From Coriobacteriaceae bacterium (GTDB lineage Bacteria; Actinomycetota; Coriobacteriia; Coriobacteriales; UMGS124), in NCBI GenBank assembly GCA_019421015.1, contig JAHZGC010000019.1, forward strand, positions 1-64,000: a stretch of DNA of 64,000 nucleotides, in the 5' to 3' direction. Within the stretch, counting starts at the first letter, position 1. Every line of letters begins with the position of its first letter. The position numbers and the translations under genes are program-made. Of this stretch, positions 52,403-61,331 are shown piece by piece. The notes under the pieces are model-generated. The model was not told where the DNA came from. It ran no database searches and worked only from the letters and a program-made list of their open reading frames with translations.

Positions 52403-54157
52403 TTACAGCGCGGCCACGGTCTCGCCGGCGAGCTTGCCCATGGAGGTGGCCCAGCCGATCGAGATGCCCGCGATGGGGGTGTGGTACTGGGCGATAAAGC
52501 GGCCGCCGCAGCAGTTGCCGGTGGCGTAGAGGCCCTCGATGGGGTTGTCGTCGCGGTCGAGGACCTGCTGGTTCTCGTCGGTCACCACGCCGCCGAGCTC
52601 CACGAGGCCCAGCTTGAAGTCGTTGCTGTCCATGACGACGGAGGCGTAGAACGGAGGAGTCACGATCGGGTCCATGAGGAAGGCGTCCTTGCCGAAGTCG
52701 TCGTCAACGCCGGCCTCGCACAGCTCGTTGTAGCGGGCCACCTCGGCCAAGAAGGTCTCCTTGACCTCGGGCGAGAGACCCAGGTTGTCGGCGAGCTCCT
52801 CAAGGGTGTCGGCGCAGAAGGTGAGGCAGCCGCGGATCTTGTAGCCCTCGGCACCGGTGCCGGCCACGTTGGGCAGTTCCTCGTCGAGGGTGGTCAGGAA
52901 GCCGCCGTCGTGGAAGCCGCCGGTGCCGGGGTACACGTGCTCGGGGGCGTTCTTCTGCACGTACTCGCGCCAGTTGGCGTCGGCGATGGCGAAGATGGTG
53001 CCCTTGGGCTGGCGATAGACCTGGTACATGTTGCCCCAGACGCCCAGGATGCCCTCGTTCTGGAAGCGCTTGCCGTTGCGGTTGAACTGCGGCAGCGCCA
53101 CACCGCCAAAGGCGCCGGCGCCCATGGCGCGGCCCATGGAGGCGTGGGGGCCGGGCTCCATGCGGCCTCCGGCCCAGCAGACCATCTTCTGGCCGTCGCC
53201 CGTGCGGCCCATGCCGCGGATCTGGGTCCAGTCGAGGCCGCGGTCCTCGACAAAGTTGCGGTACTCGTCGTTCAGGCCAAAGACCATGGCGGGGTTGCCC
53301 ACGTAGTCGCCGGCGGCGATGATGACGCCCTTGTTGGCCTCGAAGTGGGTGGCGTTGCCGTCGGCGTCGGTGGCGATGACGCCGGTGACCTTGTTGCCAT
53401 CCTTTACCAGAACCTGGGCGGTCTGACCAAAGTGCCAGGTGGCGCCCAGGGCCTCAGCGGCGGCCTCGAGCTGCTTGGCGGCGTCGGGCCAGTCGGTGGC
53501 GCCGTCCTCGGTGGCCTGGAAGTGCAGGGCGGCCGACCAGCACTTGAAGCCCGAGATCTCGCCGGGGTAGGCGGTGGGCAGCGGCACGCCGAAGACGCCG
53601 GCGTTCTCGACGATGTCGCTGGTCAGGTGCGAGAGGATCCAGTCGAGCGAGGCGCCGCTGGTGGCGGCGAACTTGCGCACGAGGCCTGGGTTGGAGCGGT
53701 TCATGTTGCGCTTGGTCCAGTCCTGCACGAACTCGATCTCGTCAATCTCCTGGCCGCCCAGGCCGATGACGTGCTGGCAGTTCACGGTACCGATGTCGTG
53801 GCCCAGGAACGTATAGGCCTCCTGGTCCTGCTGCTCGACCACGGCCACGGCCGCGCCGGCCTCGGCAGCGGCCAGGGCCGCGCAGATACCGGCGTTGCCG
53901 CCGCCCACCACCACGACGTCGGCGGTCACGGTGTTGGCGGCGTCGGCCGGGGTAAGGGCGGGGGCGGTGCCCAGCCAGTCGAAGTAGCTCAGATAGCCGG
54001 CGTCCAGGGTGCCGTTCTGGGGGTCGGAGGCGGCGGTGACGGGACCCTCCTCGGCTGCGGCCTCATCGGCCGAGGCGACGGCGGTGCCGGCTAGGGCGGC
54101 AACGCCCGCGGTGGCGGCGCTGGCTGCCAGGAAGTTGCGGCGGCTCAGTTCGGTCAT
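52403..54157 (-). CDS. Tat-exported FAD-binding flavoprotein reductase
   Basis: 584 residues. Tat signal SRRNFLAAS is followed by a linker of about 60 residues and the FAD motif VVGGGNAG. The end, RFIAQYHTPIAGISIGWAT then SMGKLAGE, belongs to the same subfamily as the partial gene at 62957. Fumarate-reductase HTMGG and NRLGG motifs are absent. Start 54157 has AAAGGGG; an upstream Met at 54241 would precede the Tat signal by 28 residues. It is divergent from the LytTR response regulator at 54472, which may control it in place of a LuxR or LysR regulator. Confidence 0.88.
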   Translation of the reverse strand: MTELSRRNFLAASAATAGVAALAGTAVASADEAAAEEGPVTAASDPQNGTLDAGYLSYFDWLGTAPALTPADAANTVTADVVVVGGGNAGICAALAAAEAGAAVAVVEQQDQEAYTFLGHDIGTVNCQHVIGLGGQEIDEIEFVQDWTKRNMNRSNPGLVRKFAATSGASLDWILSHLTSDIVENAGVFGVPLPTAYPGEISGFKCWSAALHFQATEDGATDWPDAAKQLEAAAEALGATWHFGQTAQVLVKDGNKVTGVIATDADGNATHFEANKGVIIAAGDYVGNPAMVFGLNDEYRNFVEDRGLDWTQIRGMGRTGDGQKMVCWAGGRMEPGPHASMGRAMGAGAFGGVALPQFNRNGKRFQNEGILGVWGNMYQVYRQPKGTIFAIADANWREYVQKNAPEHVYPGTGGFHDGGFLTTLDEELPNVAGTGAEGYKIRGCLTFCADTLEELADNLGLSPEVKETFLAEVARYNELCEAGVDDDFGKDAFLMDPIVTPPFYASVVMDSNDFKLGLVELGGVVTDENQQVLDRDDNPIEGLYATGNCCGGRFIAQYHTPIAGISIGWATSMGKLAGETVAAL

Positions 54158-54471
54158 GCTAGTTCCCCTTTCTGGTGGGTGGTAAAACAAGGCGCACTGC
54201 GCTTGGATGCCCCTTTGCATCGCAGGTCGCAGCGCTGGCACCCACTCTAGGGAGGCGGGACCAGCCTGGGCAACGGTTTTTGACAGCTGGGCGTCTCCGG
54301 GGCCTAGGTGGGATTTCGGAGAAACGCTCGGGTGGCGGATGCTTCCGCAAAAAGGGGCCTCTACCTGCCCGCCTTCGACAACTGGTCTTCTCCCCCTACC
54401 GTCTGGGCGCGTCGCGCGGGCTCTTACGCGGTACCATATGCACTAAGGCTAACGCAGGGGAGAACGCCACG
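54158..54471. other. Divergent intergenic region, no gene
   Basis: The 314 bp between the flavoprotein and the LytTR response regulator hold no recognised gene. GTACCATATGCACTAAGG near 54430 is the only AT-richer candidate promoter segment. No clear paired LytTR site was seen. Confidence 0.4.
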
Positions 54472-55188
54472 ATGCGCATTGTTCTGGCAGAGGATTCGCC
54501 GCGCGACGAAGAGGAGGTCCGCCGTTTGGTGGGGCGCTTCTTCGAGGAGCGCGGTGAACGGGTGGAGCTGGTGTCCTACGACGACGGGGACGCGCTGCTT
54601 TCGGCCGGGCTTGCCGCCGCCGGCGACCTGTACCTGCTTGATATCGAGATGCCGCACGTGAGCGGCCTGCAGGTAGCCAAGGCCATTCGGGCCCACGACC
54701 CCGACGTGCCCATCTGCTTCGTAACGTCGCTCGGCCATCTGGCGCTCGAGGGGTATGCGGTGGATGCCGTGGGATTTTTGATCAAGCCGCTGTCATATCC
54801 CTCGTTTAAGGCGACCATGCAGCGGGCGGTCGACCGCATGGAGCGGGCCCGCAGCCGCCTGGTCATGTTCAAGGACGCAAAGAACGAGCGGTTTGCCGAC
54901 GTTCGAGCAATTACCTATCTGGAGAGTCTGAACAAGCGGACCGTCGTGCACCTGACCGACGGCATGGAGCCGTTCGGGTGCAGCGAGCCGCTTAAGGCCC
55001 TTGAGGGGCGCCTGGCGGAGGTGGGGTCGTTCTTTCGCGTGCACAATGCGTTTTTGGTGAACCTTGCGCAGGTCGAGACCGTCACGGCAACCGACGTCGT
55101 GGTGGGTGGCCAGACATTGCCCATCAGCAAGCACCGCAAGCGCGCCTTTATGCAGGCGCTCGCGTCGTATGTGGGGAAGCACCTATGA
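54472..55188 (+). CDS. LytTR response regulator (AgrA/LytR-like)
   Basis: 238 residues. A receiver domain has phospho-acceptor Asp57 in LYLLDIEMP, an acidic pair at 7-8 and Lys in IKPLS. A LytTR DNA-binding domain follows from about residue 145, with EVGSFFRVHNAFLVNLAQVE and PISKHRKRAF. GGGGAGAAC precedes the ATG. Its last four bases overlap the start of the histidine kinase gene, so the two are translationally coupled. It is divergent from a flavoprotein reductase. Confidence 0.92.
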   Translation: MRIVLAEDSPRDEEEVRRLVGRFFEERGERVELVSYDDGDALLSAGLAAAGDLYLLDIEMPHVSGLQVAKAIRAHDPDVPICFVTSLGHLALEGYAVDAVGFLIKPLSYPSFKATMQRAVDRMERARSRLVMFKDAKNERFADVRAITYLESLNKRTVVHLTDGMEPFGCSEPLKALEGRLAEVGSFFRVHNAFLVNLAQVETVTATDVVVGGQTLPISKHRKRAFMQALASYVGKHL

Positions 55189-56555
55189 TTACCGATCGCC
55201 TGCTCACGCAAACAGATCCTGTTTGGTTGTTGATCACAATCACCGAGTTCGCCCTGGCATTGCTGTTTATGCGACCTCTTGAATTGCGCGACCCGGGCCG
55301 TGGCCGTCAGGTGGCACTGGGGGCGGTCGCACTGATTCTGTGGTACGGGGTGCACCTGCTGCATCCTGGGTTTGTCCTCGATTTTGCGCTGAACATACTG
55401 GTTTTGTTTGCCTATGTGCGGGCGGCGCGTCGTACAAACAACCAGCAGGCCCTCTATGTGTCATGCATCTTTGTGCTGTGCACGGAGGTGGGCAAGATCC
55501 TGTGCGTCGACTTTTTCATGCAACCTTTGAATGACTTTTTTGCAGCACAGCCGTCGTTTGTCGTGACGTTGGTTTGGGCGGCGGTGTCACAGCTTGTGGC
55601 CCTGGGGTGCCTTTTGCTGGTCTCACGCTGGGTGTTTAACGGCTCAATGAATCGCCTGTCGGGTGCACAGTCGCTGTTTGTGCTGCTGCCGCTTGTTCCC
55701 TACGCCTATGTGCGTAACAGCGAGTTTCTATACACCATGTATGACGATACGACCATGTACTGGAACATGGTGTGGCTCACGGTGTTGCTGAGCGTCGTGA
55801 CCCTGCTGGTGGTTGTGGGCAACGCACACAATCTGTCACAGCTGGTGGAGAAAAACGAGTACATTCGCATGCAGTCCCTGCTCAAGGGGCAACATGCCCA
55901 GTACATGGCGCTTAAGGGGGCCGACGAGACCATGCGCCGCCGTTACCACGACCTCAAGCACTATCTAAACGAGCTGGAGGCCCTGCGTGTGTCTCCCGAA
56001 GCAGCCGACACTGCGGAGCTGGGAGAGTTTGCTGCTCGGCTGCGCGAGGAGCTGGCGCCCTACGAGCGCGATATCGAGACGGGCAACCAGATCCTCGACG
56101 TGCTGTTGGCCGAGAAGCGTGCGGCCTGCCTCAACAGGGGCATCCGTCCGGTGTTCTATACCGACGGGCGCGACCTTGACTTTGTGAGCAGCTTTGACCT
56201 GTGCGCAATCTTTGGCAACCTGCTCGACAATGCCATCGAGGCCACCGAGTGCCTTGGCGGAGATGCGACCCACGAGATTCTGGTGGATATCCGGCGCTCG
56301 CGCGGCCTCGTGGTTATTCAGTGCCGCAACGCCTACGGCGGCAGCCTTCGCAACGACGAGCACGGGGACTTCGCCACCACCAAACGCGATGCCGAGGAGC
56401 ACGGCTACGGTCTCAAAAGCGTACGCTCGACCGCGGAGTCCTACGGTGGCTCCATGAGTGTGGCAACCGACGGCGGTGTGTTTGCGGTTACGGTGATTCT
56501 GCCGGTACCGGTGACAACGTCTTCGGTGACATCGGCGTTGGGGCTGGACGGGTAA
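55185..56555 (+). CDS. Sensor histidine kinase, AgrC/GHKL type
   Basis: 456 residues. About six membrane spans (1-215) are followed by a dimerisation helix with RRRYHDLKHYLNEL (phospho-acceptor His255) and a GHKL ATPase domain with NLLDNAIEA (N box) and HGYGLKSVRSTAESYGG (G box). The form is that of AgrC-like kinases, which in Firmicutes sense peptides; no peptide precursor gene is seen here. The ATGA overlap couples it to the response regulator. It could sense the substrate or redox state linked to the divergent flavoprotein. Confidence 0.92.
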   Translation: MITDRLLTQTDPVWLLITITEFALALLFMRPLELRDPGRGRQVALGAVALILWYGVHLLHPGFVLDFALNILVLFAYVRAARRTNNQQALYVSCIFVLCTEVGKILCVDFFMQPLNDFFAAQPSFVVTLVWAAVSQLVALGCLLLVSRWVFNGSMNRLSGAQSLFVLLPLVPYAYVRNSEFLYTMYDDTTMYWNMVWLTVLLSVVTLLVVVGNAHNLSQLVEKNEYIRMQSLLKGQHAQYMALKGADETMRRRYHDLKHYLNELEALRVSPEAADTAELGEFAARLREELAPYERDIETGNQILDVLLAEKRAACLNRGIRPVFYTDGRDLDFVSSFDLCAIFGNLLDNAIEATECLGGDATHEILVDIRRSRGLVVIQCRNAYGGSLRNDEHGDFATTKRDAEEHGYGLKSVRSTAESYGGSMSVATDGGVFAVTVILPVPVTTSSVTSALGLDG

Positions 56556-56567
56556 CAGACGACGCTC

Positions 56568-56653
56568 CTAAATGATAAAAACCGCGATTTTTATCATTTA
56601 GCCACCCCAAAGCGTCCCAAAATGGGTGTCTAATTGATAGGTTTATCAGTTAG
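56568..56653. repeat. AT-rich nested inverted repeats after kinase gene
   Basis: CTAAATGATAAAAA and TTTTTATCATTTAG (56568-56601) form a perfect 14-bp stem. CTAATTGATA and TATCAGTTAG (56630-56653) form a second. Both share a TGATA/TATCA core that recurs as AAATGATAAATTA at about 57718. The first could terminate the kinase transcript; the pair could also be operators. Confidence 0.6.
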
Positions 56654-56722
56654 GAGGTCAGAGGGGCCACCCCAAACAGGCGCATGGCCCTTGTATGCCT
56701 GTACGAAAAGGCGCATGGAACC

Positions 56723-56778
56723 GAACCTCCGCGCCGCCCAAACGCACGACCCAAAGGTCGTGTTCCTGGGAGGTTTTT
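56723..56778 (+). terminator. Compound hairpin with T-tract
   Basis: AACCTCC and GGAGGTT form outer arms, and CACGACC/GGTCGTG (56745-56762) is an inner stem. TTTTT follows. It lies in the 383-bp gap 56556-56938, which has no gene. Confidence 0.55.
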
Positions 56779-56938
56779 GTCCCGGTGGGGATTGGCCTCA
56801 CGGCCTGCCAAGGAATTCCGCAACCGCATCAACGCTCACTGCACAACGTAACAACAAACAACGAACGAACGGCAACGGCAAACCCCAACGACAGCTCAAA
56901 AAAGAGAGACCCACCTGAACCGGAAAGCGATGTCATCT

Positions 56939-57457
56939 CTATGGCAGCGTCACTTCAAAACTGGCCGTCTGATTGGCCATATCCACGGCCAGCTGTAAGG
57001 CGTCGACGCGCGCTCGAACGGCGTCGTAGTCGCGGCCGGCCTGCTCAATATCGTAGTTGGCGTAGCGAAACAGCGAGGCGTCGGTGCGGTTGAACGACGC
57101 CAAGACGGTTTCGCGCTCCATGGGCAACGAGCTGCGCAGGTCATCGAGGCGGCGGGCCTCGTCGTTGAGCTGGGCCATGAGGACCAGGGTCTCGTCGATG
57201 GTGATCCCCTGGTCAGGCAGTACGTAGGTTGCGTTAAAGGAGTGCAGCGCGTGGCGGATGGCGCGCACCTCATCGTCGATGGCGGTAATGCGGGCGCGGG
57301 TTCCCTCGTAGTCGTAAACGGGTGGCTCCACGTCCTCTCCGGCGGCCTTGGTGTAGTGCGAAACCTTGGCCTCGCGGGCAACGATGGAGGCCTTTTCGTC
57401 GTTGAGTGCCCGCAGCCGCTTATTGGCGGCGGCCGAGGTGAGGGTAATGCTGGCCAT
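56939..57457 (-). CDS. DIP1984-like helical protein
   Basis: 172 residues, almost wholly helical with heptad character. It starts with a long helix (AAANKRLRALNDEKASIVARE), has a VYDYEGTRARITAIDDEVRAI middle and DQGITIDETLVLMAQLNDEA, then ends with a strand. The layout (helix, loop, helix with ALAERD-like repeat, helix) resembles the DIP1984/septicolysin-like family of unknown function. AAGGAGAAG precedes the start. Family assignment is by pattern only. Confidence 0.6.
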   Translation of the reverse strand: MASITLTSAAANKRLRALNDEKASIVAREAKVSHYTKAAGEDVEPPVYDYEGTRARITAIDDEVRAIRHALHSFNATYVLPDQGITIDETLVLMAQLNDEARRLDDLRSSLPMERETVLASFNRTDASLFRYANYDIEQAGRDYDAVRARVDALQLAVDMANQTASFEVTLP

Positions 57458-57890
57458 GGGCTTCTCCTTGGGTCGAGCGGAAATTATATTGCGGACCCTA
57501 CCCGATTGGATGCCAGTTCAATCCGGCGGGCGGCAGAAAAGGAGGCGGTGCGAACGATTTCTTTGACGTGCGGCGCCCGGGTGGGATCGGGGTTGCGGGC
57601 CGATGTTGGGGTGGCCGGGGCAAAATTTACCCTCAAGGGCCCCTGAACGAATGCATGAGGGGGTTGTGCGCGACCTCTGGGGCCCAAAAGGACGGGGGAG
57701 GCAAAATGGTGTTTCACAAATGATAAATTAGCAGGGATATTTCCATATCTAATAAATCTTCCTTGCCCTGTCCACGGGGGCAGTCGTGCACAACCCTCAC
57801 ATCATGCCTTCTGGCGCCCATCTCGCCCAAAACCCTTGCTTTTGCTACCCTTGCAGCCGTAACTTGCATCCTATGAGGAGGACCCGCCCT
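57458..57890. other. Divergent intergenic region, no gene
   Basis: The 433 bp contain no supported gene. A GC-rich first half is followed by an AT-rich stretch at 57712-57770, including AAATGATAAATTAG and CATATCTAATAAATC, probably promoter DNA for the downstream enzyme. Confidence 0.4.
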
Positions 57891-58799
57891 ATGGCACCCA
57901 TCGAAACCGTTGCAATCATTGGCAGGGGAGCGCTCGGCATCATGTACGCCGACGCCATTGCCCAGGCGGGCGGCGACCCCGTCTTCATAATGGGCAATGC
58001 TCGCTACGAACGCCAGGCCGACGAACCGGTGCAGGTCAATGGCCGGGAGTGCGCCTTCCGTTGCGTGCGCCTATCGGAGGCCGCCCCTGTCGACCTTGTT
58101 ATCTTTGCCGTAAAGGCCACTGTTCTCGACGACGCCATCGATCTGGCCACCCCGCTTGTGGGTCCGCAGACCCGCCTGCTCTCCCTGTTGAACGGCATTA
58201 CGAGCGAGGAGCGCATCGCCGCCCGCTATGGATGGGAGAACCTCGTTCTCGCCGTAGCCCAGGGCATGGATGCCGTTCGTTTCGGTAACGAGCTGACCTA
58301 CAGCCAGATGGGCCAGATTCGCTTTGGGGCGGCGCCAGCCACGAACCTCGAGGCTGTCTCCTCTCTGGCCGACTACCTGGGACGCATGGGTGTGCCCTTT
58401 GTGCTCGAAGACGACATCGTCCATCGCCTGTGGGCCAAGTTCATGCTCAACGTAGGGGTGAACCAGACCTGCATGGTCTACGGGGGCACCTACGGCACGG
58501 TGAGTGCGCCCGGCGAGCAGAACCGCACCTTTGTGGCCGCCATGCGCGAGGTGGTGGCGGTGGCCAACGCCGAAGGGGTGGCGCTTACCGAGGCCGACCT
58601 GACGGGCATGGCCGAGCTCATGGCGACCCTCGACCCCGCGGGCATGCCCTCCATGGCCCAGGACCGCATCAGCCGCAAGCCTTCGGAGGTGGAGGAGTTC
58701 TCGGGGGCGCTTATCGCCCGGGCCGAGCGCCACAACATCCTGGTGCCCACAAACCGCTGGCTCTACGAGCAGGTCAAACGTATCGAGGGGGAGTACTAG
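57891..58799 (+). CDS. Ketopantoate reductase-like oxidoreductase (ApbA/PanE family)
   Basis: 302 residues. An N-terminal Rossmann fold (IIGRGALGIMYA) is followed by FAVKAT with the family Lys and a C-terminal helical domain with LWAKFMLNVGVNQ and SEVEEFSGALIARAERHNIL, as in PanE. Reduces 2-dehydropantoate or a related 2-oxo acid with NADPH; cytoplasmic. GAGGAGGACC precedes the ATG at 57891. No other pantothenate gene is nearby, so the exact substrate is not certain. Confidence 0.88.
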   Translation: MAPIETVAIIGRGALGIMYADAIAQAGGDPVFIMGNARYERQADEPVQVNGRECAFRCVRLSEAAPVDLVIFAVKATVLDDAIDLATPLVGPQTRLLSLLNGITSEERIAARYGWENLVLAVAQGMDAVRFGNELTYSQMGQIRFGAAPATNLEAVSSLADYLGRMGVPFVLEDDIVHRLWAKFMLNVGVNQTCMVYGGTYGTVSAPGEQNRTFVAAMREVVAVANAEGVALTEADLTGMAELMATLDPAGMPSMAQDRISRKPSEVEEFSGALIARAERHNILVPTNRWLYEQVKRIEGEY

Positions 58800-58800
58800 C

Positions 58801-59040
58801 ATGGGAAGCCCGATCGACCGCTCCGAACGCGAACGTTGGCAGGCGGCTCTCAAGGCCAAGAATTGCGGCGGCCGTCCCCAAGGCCAGGCCGCCATGGCTA
58901 AACAGTGCGGCAAGGGCATCGGTCCCAATAAGGCCTGCGGCCACAAGGGCGGCATCTGCCGGCAGGGTCCAAGCGCGGGTAGGGGAGAAGGCCGCGCAGG
59001 GACCCCTGCGACTTCTCTCATCGGTAGATCATCGGGGTGA
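58801..59040 (+). CDS. Possible small Cys/Gly/Lys-rich protein
   Basis: 79 residues, starting one base after the preceding stop with GGGGAGTAC upstream. NCGGRPQGQ, KQCGKG and KACGHKGGICRQG give four spaced cysteines among Gly and Lys, possibly a small metal-binding fold; the last third is low complexity. No family recognised. Position and ribosome site support it, composition only weakly. Confidence 0.4.
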   Translation: MGSPIDRSERERWQAALKAKNCGGRPQGQAAMAKQCGKGIGPNKACGHKGGICRQGPSAGRGEGRAGTPATSLIGRSSG

Positions 59041-59047
59041 GGGGGCA

Positions 59048-59743
59048 TCAGCTGCCGATGCGATATCCAAATCCAAACACGGTTTGCAGCAAAACCGGCT
59101 CGGAGGGGTTCTGCTCGATTTTTTCTCGAATCCGTCGTACGTAGCTCGGAATGCTGATGGAGGAGTCTCGGAATTGATCGCCCCAGACCTCCCTTATGAT
59201 TTCGTCTCGAGTGAAGACCTGCCCCGGATGGGCTGCCAAAAGCTCCACGATTTTGAACTCCTTTGGCGTGAGGGCCACGGGCTTGCCGTGAACGAGGACC
59301 TCGCATCTTTGTGCGTTGACAATGAGGTCGCGGGGGGCTCCGCTGCGGTGGATCGGCGTCGACCCGGGGGTGGTGCTTTCGCGATGGGCTCGACGCAGCA
59401 GGGCTTTGACCCTGAGCAACAGTTCTTCGTCATCGAATGGTTTGGCCAGATAATCGTCTGCGCCGGCCCGAAGGCCAACGTGGCGATCAACGATGTCGCA
59501 TTTGGCCGAGAGCATGAGTATGGGCATCTCTGGCTGCCGATTGCGTATGGCCTCGCATAGCTCGAACCCGTTGATTCCCGGCATCATGACATCGAGAATG
59601 ACAACGTCGGGCCTGTGGTCCTCTATGGCCTCCAGTGCTTTTGTTGATTGGCAGATGCCGATGTATTCGAACCCTGCATTGGAGAAGATGAGCTCTAACG
59701 CACGGAGCAGGCTCTGCTCGTCGTCCACAACCATGACTTTCAT
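59048..59743 (-). CDS. OmpR-family response regulator
   Basis: 231 residues. A receiver domain has an acidic pocket (VVDDE), Asp51 in VILDVMMPG and Lys in LAKPFDDEEL. A winged-helix DNA-binding domain follows (KPVALTPKEFKIVELLAAHPG ... YVRRIREKIEQ ... VFGFGYRI). It follows the haem-type histidine kinase by 3 bases and is co-transcribed with it. AAAGGTAGCC precedes the ATG. Nearest target candidates are the NrfA-like cytochrome and the flavoprotein upstream. Confidence 0.93.
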   Translation of the reverse strand: MKVMVVDDEQSLLRALELIFSNAGFEYIGICQSTKALEAIEDHRPDVVILDVMMPGINGFELCEAIRNRQPEMPILMLSAKCDIVDRHVGLRAGADDYLAKPFDDEELLLRVKALLRRAHRESTTPGSTPIHRSGAPRDLIVNAQRCEVLVHGKPVALTPKEFKIVELLAAHPGQVFTRDEIIREVWGDQFRDSSISIPSYVRRIREKIEQNPSEPVLLQTVFGFGYRIGS

Positions 59744-59746
59744 GGG

Positions 59747-61207
59747 CTACCTTTCGGGCGGAGGGGGCGTGGGGTTATTGGGCGCCTTAAGCGGCAGCGT
59801 TACGATGAATGTGCTGCCAAGGTCTGGAGCGCTTATAAGCTGGATGGTTCCACCGAGGGCGTGTACGAGGGTATCGGCCAGGAAGAGGCCCAGGCCGCTT
59901 CCTTTTGCCATACGCTCCCCCTTGGTATTGGTTGCTTGGACGAAGCGGCCGAATACCTTTTTCTGTTGTGCGAGGGGGATGCCGGGTCCCTCGTCTGAAA
60001 CGGACACCCTCACCCCCTCGTCGCAGGGGACTGTGTCAATGCGAACGCTGCCCCCCTCGGGTGAGAACTTCACGGCATTGCCGATAATGTTCATAAAGAC
60101 TTTTTGTAAAGCGCTGGGATCTGACACAATGATGGGGGTGCCGGGCCCTATGTTTTTAACGAGTGATATGCGTTTGCTGTCGGCTAGGGGTCCCATAACC
60201 GCCGTAATTGATTGAAGCACATCCACCAAATCGACCTCGTCATACCCAAGAGAAAACGCTCCGCTTTCTAGTTTTGCTACGTCAATTGTGTTGTTGACCA
60301 TGTTGAGAAGGAGACGGCTGTTCTCTCTAATCTCTCCGACCATTTTTAGGTCGTGTTCGCTGTGATGCGCGTTTTCTTTTTCCCAGATATCGGTAAAGGC
60401 CATGATCGATGAAAGGGGTGTGCGCAACTCATGACTCATAATGGTAAGAAAATCCTGTTGAGCGGCGTTTTCGTGGTGCAATTGCAGATTGTATGCGGTA
60501 AGGGGCCCCGTGACCCATCGCTTCAAAGCGAATCGCATAACCAGAATGATGGTTGCCGCCAGCGCTGTAAAGAAAACGATGCCTCGAGTCGTGCGGGCCG
60601 CTGCCTCGCGCTCGTAGGGATCGAGGGGGATGACGATGCTGGCGATTCCGGCAAGGTCTCCCAAATCCATTCCTTCTTTGATAAACCCTGTTTCGTCCAA
60701 TTCGCCGGCCGGTTTGCCATGGCACGCGAGACAATTGTTTTTAACTTCAAGCGATGCTGCGTAGCGAAATACCTTTTTGTCTTTGTATTCGTCCAGGGCG
60801 TGGTATTCGCTGACGTTTTGCGAGTTGAGGGTTTCGATGGCCGCCCGCTCAAAGGCGTCGGGGACGTCGGTACTCGAACGGGGGTTTTCCCTAGCGAAGC
60901 GGATGACGTAGCCCTCGGCGCGATTGGTGAAGCGTTGGGCAATGTTCTTCCCGGCAACGGAGCAATAGATATGCTTAAAATCGTACGATCCGTCTGAGTT
61001 GTAGTTGATGGCGTCTTGAGAGTCGTTTATATAGTCCCAAGCTGCTTGCATTTCAAGATTAAGGGTCCGGGCTTCTGTGAGCGCTTTTTCCACCATGACC
61101 TCGCGCTGAACGCCGGTATCCCAGGCAAGGTAGGCGACGACAGCTATGACAAATACCACGGCAACTAGGGCCGTAAAGCGCATGGACAACTTGTCGTGAG
61201 CCTTCAT
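59747..61207 (-). CDS. Histidine kinase with haem-binding DUF3365-type sensor
   Basis: 486 residues. A first membrane span (about 11-28) and an extracytoplasmic domain (30-205) carry a single haem motif CLACH (159-163) in the typical DUF3365 setting. A second span (209-226) precedes a HisKA domain with MSHELRTP (His259) and an ATPase domain with NIIGNAVKFS and GSGLGLFLA. A covalently bound c-type haem outside the membrane suggests sensing of redox, NO or O2. GAAAGGAGCC precedes the start at 61207. It is upstream of its OmpR regulator and downstream of the NrfA-like gene. Confidence 0.9.
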   Translation of the reverse strand: MKAHDKLSMRFTALVAVVFVIAVVAYLAWDTGVQREVMVEKALTEARTLNLEMQAAWDYINDSQDAINYNSDGSYDFKHIYCSVAGKNIAQRFTNRAEGYVIRFARENPRSSTDVPDAFERAAIETLNSQNVSEYHALDEYKDKKVFRYAASLEVKNNCLACHGKPAGELDETGFIKEGMDLGDLAGIASIVIPLDPYEREAAARTTRGIVFFTALAATIILVMRFALKRWVTGPLTAYNLQLHHENAAQQDFLTIMSHELRTPLSSIMAFTDIWEKENAHHSEHDLKMVGEIRENSRLLLNMVNNTIDVAKLESGAFSLGYDEVDLVDVLQSITAVMGPLADSKRISLVKNIGPGTPIIVSDPSALQKVFMNIIGNAVKFSPEGGSVRIDTVPCDEGVRVSVSDEGPGIPLAQQKKVFGRFVQATNTKGERMAKGSGLGLFLADTLVHALGGTIQLISAPDLGSTFIVTLPLKAPNNPTPPPPER

Positions 61208-61280
61208 ATGGGGCTCCTTTCCCGAGAAGCCCATCATAGCATCGGTCTGCCGAATTGGATTTTCTTTTGTCGGCGCTTAA

Positions 61281-61307
61281 GGGAGGGGGCCCAGCGACCC
61301 CCCTCCC
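61281..61307 (-). terminator. Hairpin after NrfA-like gene
   Basis: GGGAGGGGG (61281-61289) and CCCCCTCCC (61299-61307) form a 9-bp GC stem, about 25 bases after the cytochrome stop on the minus strand. The T-tract is poor. Confidence 0.55.
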
Positions 61308-61331
61308 TGACTGGTCAAAATTGGGGATAAA

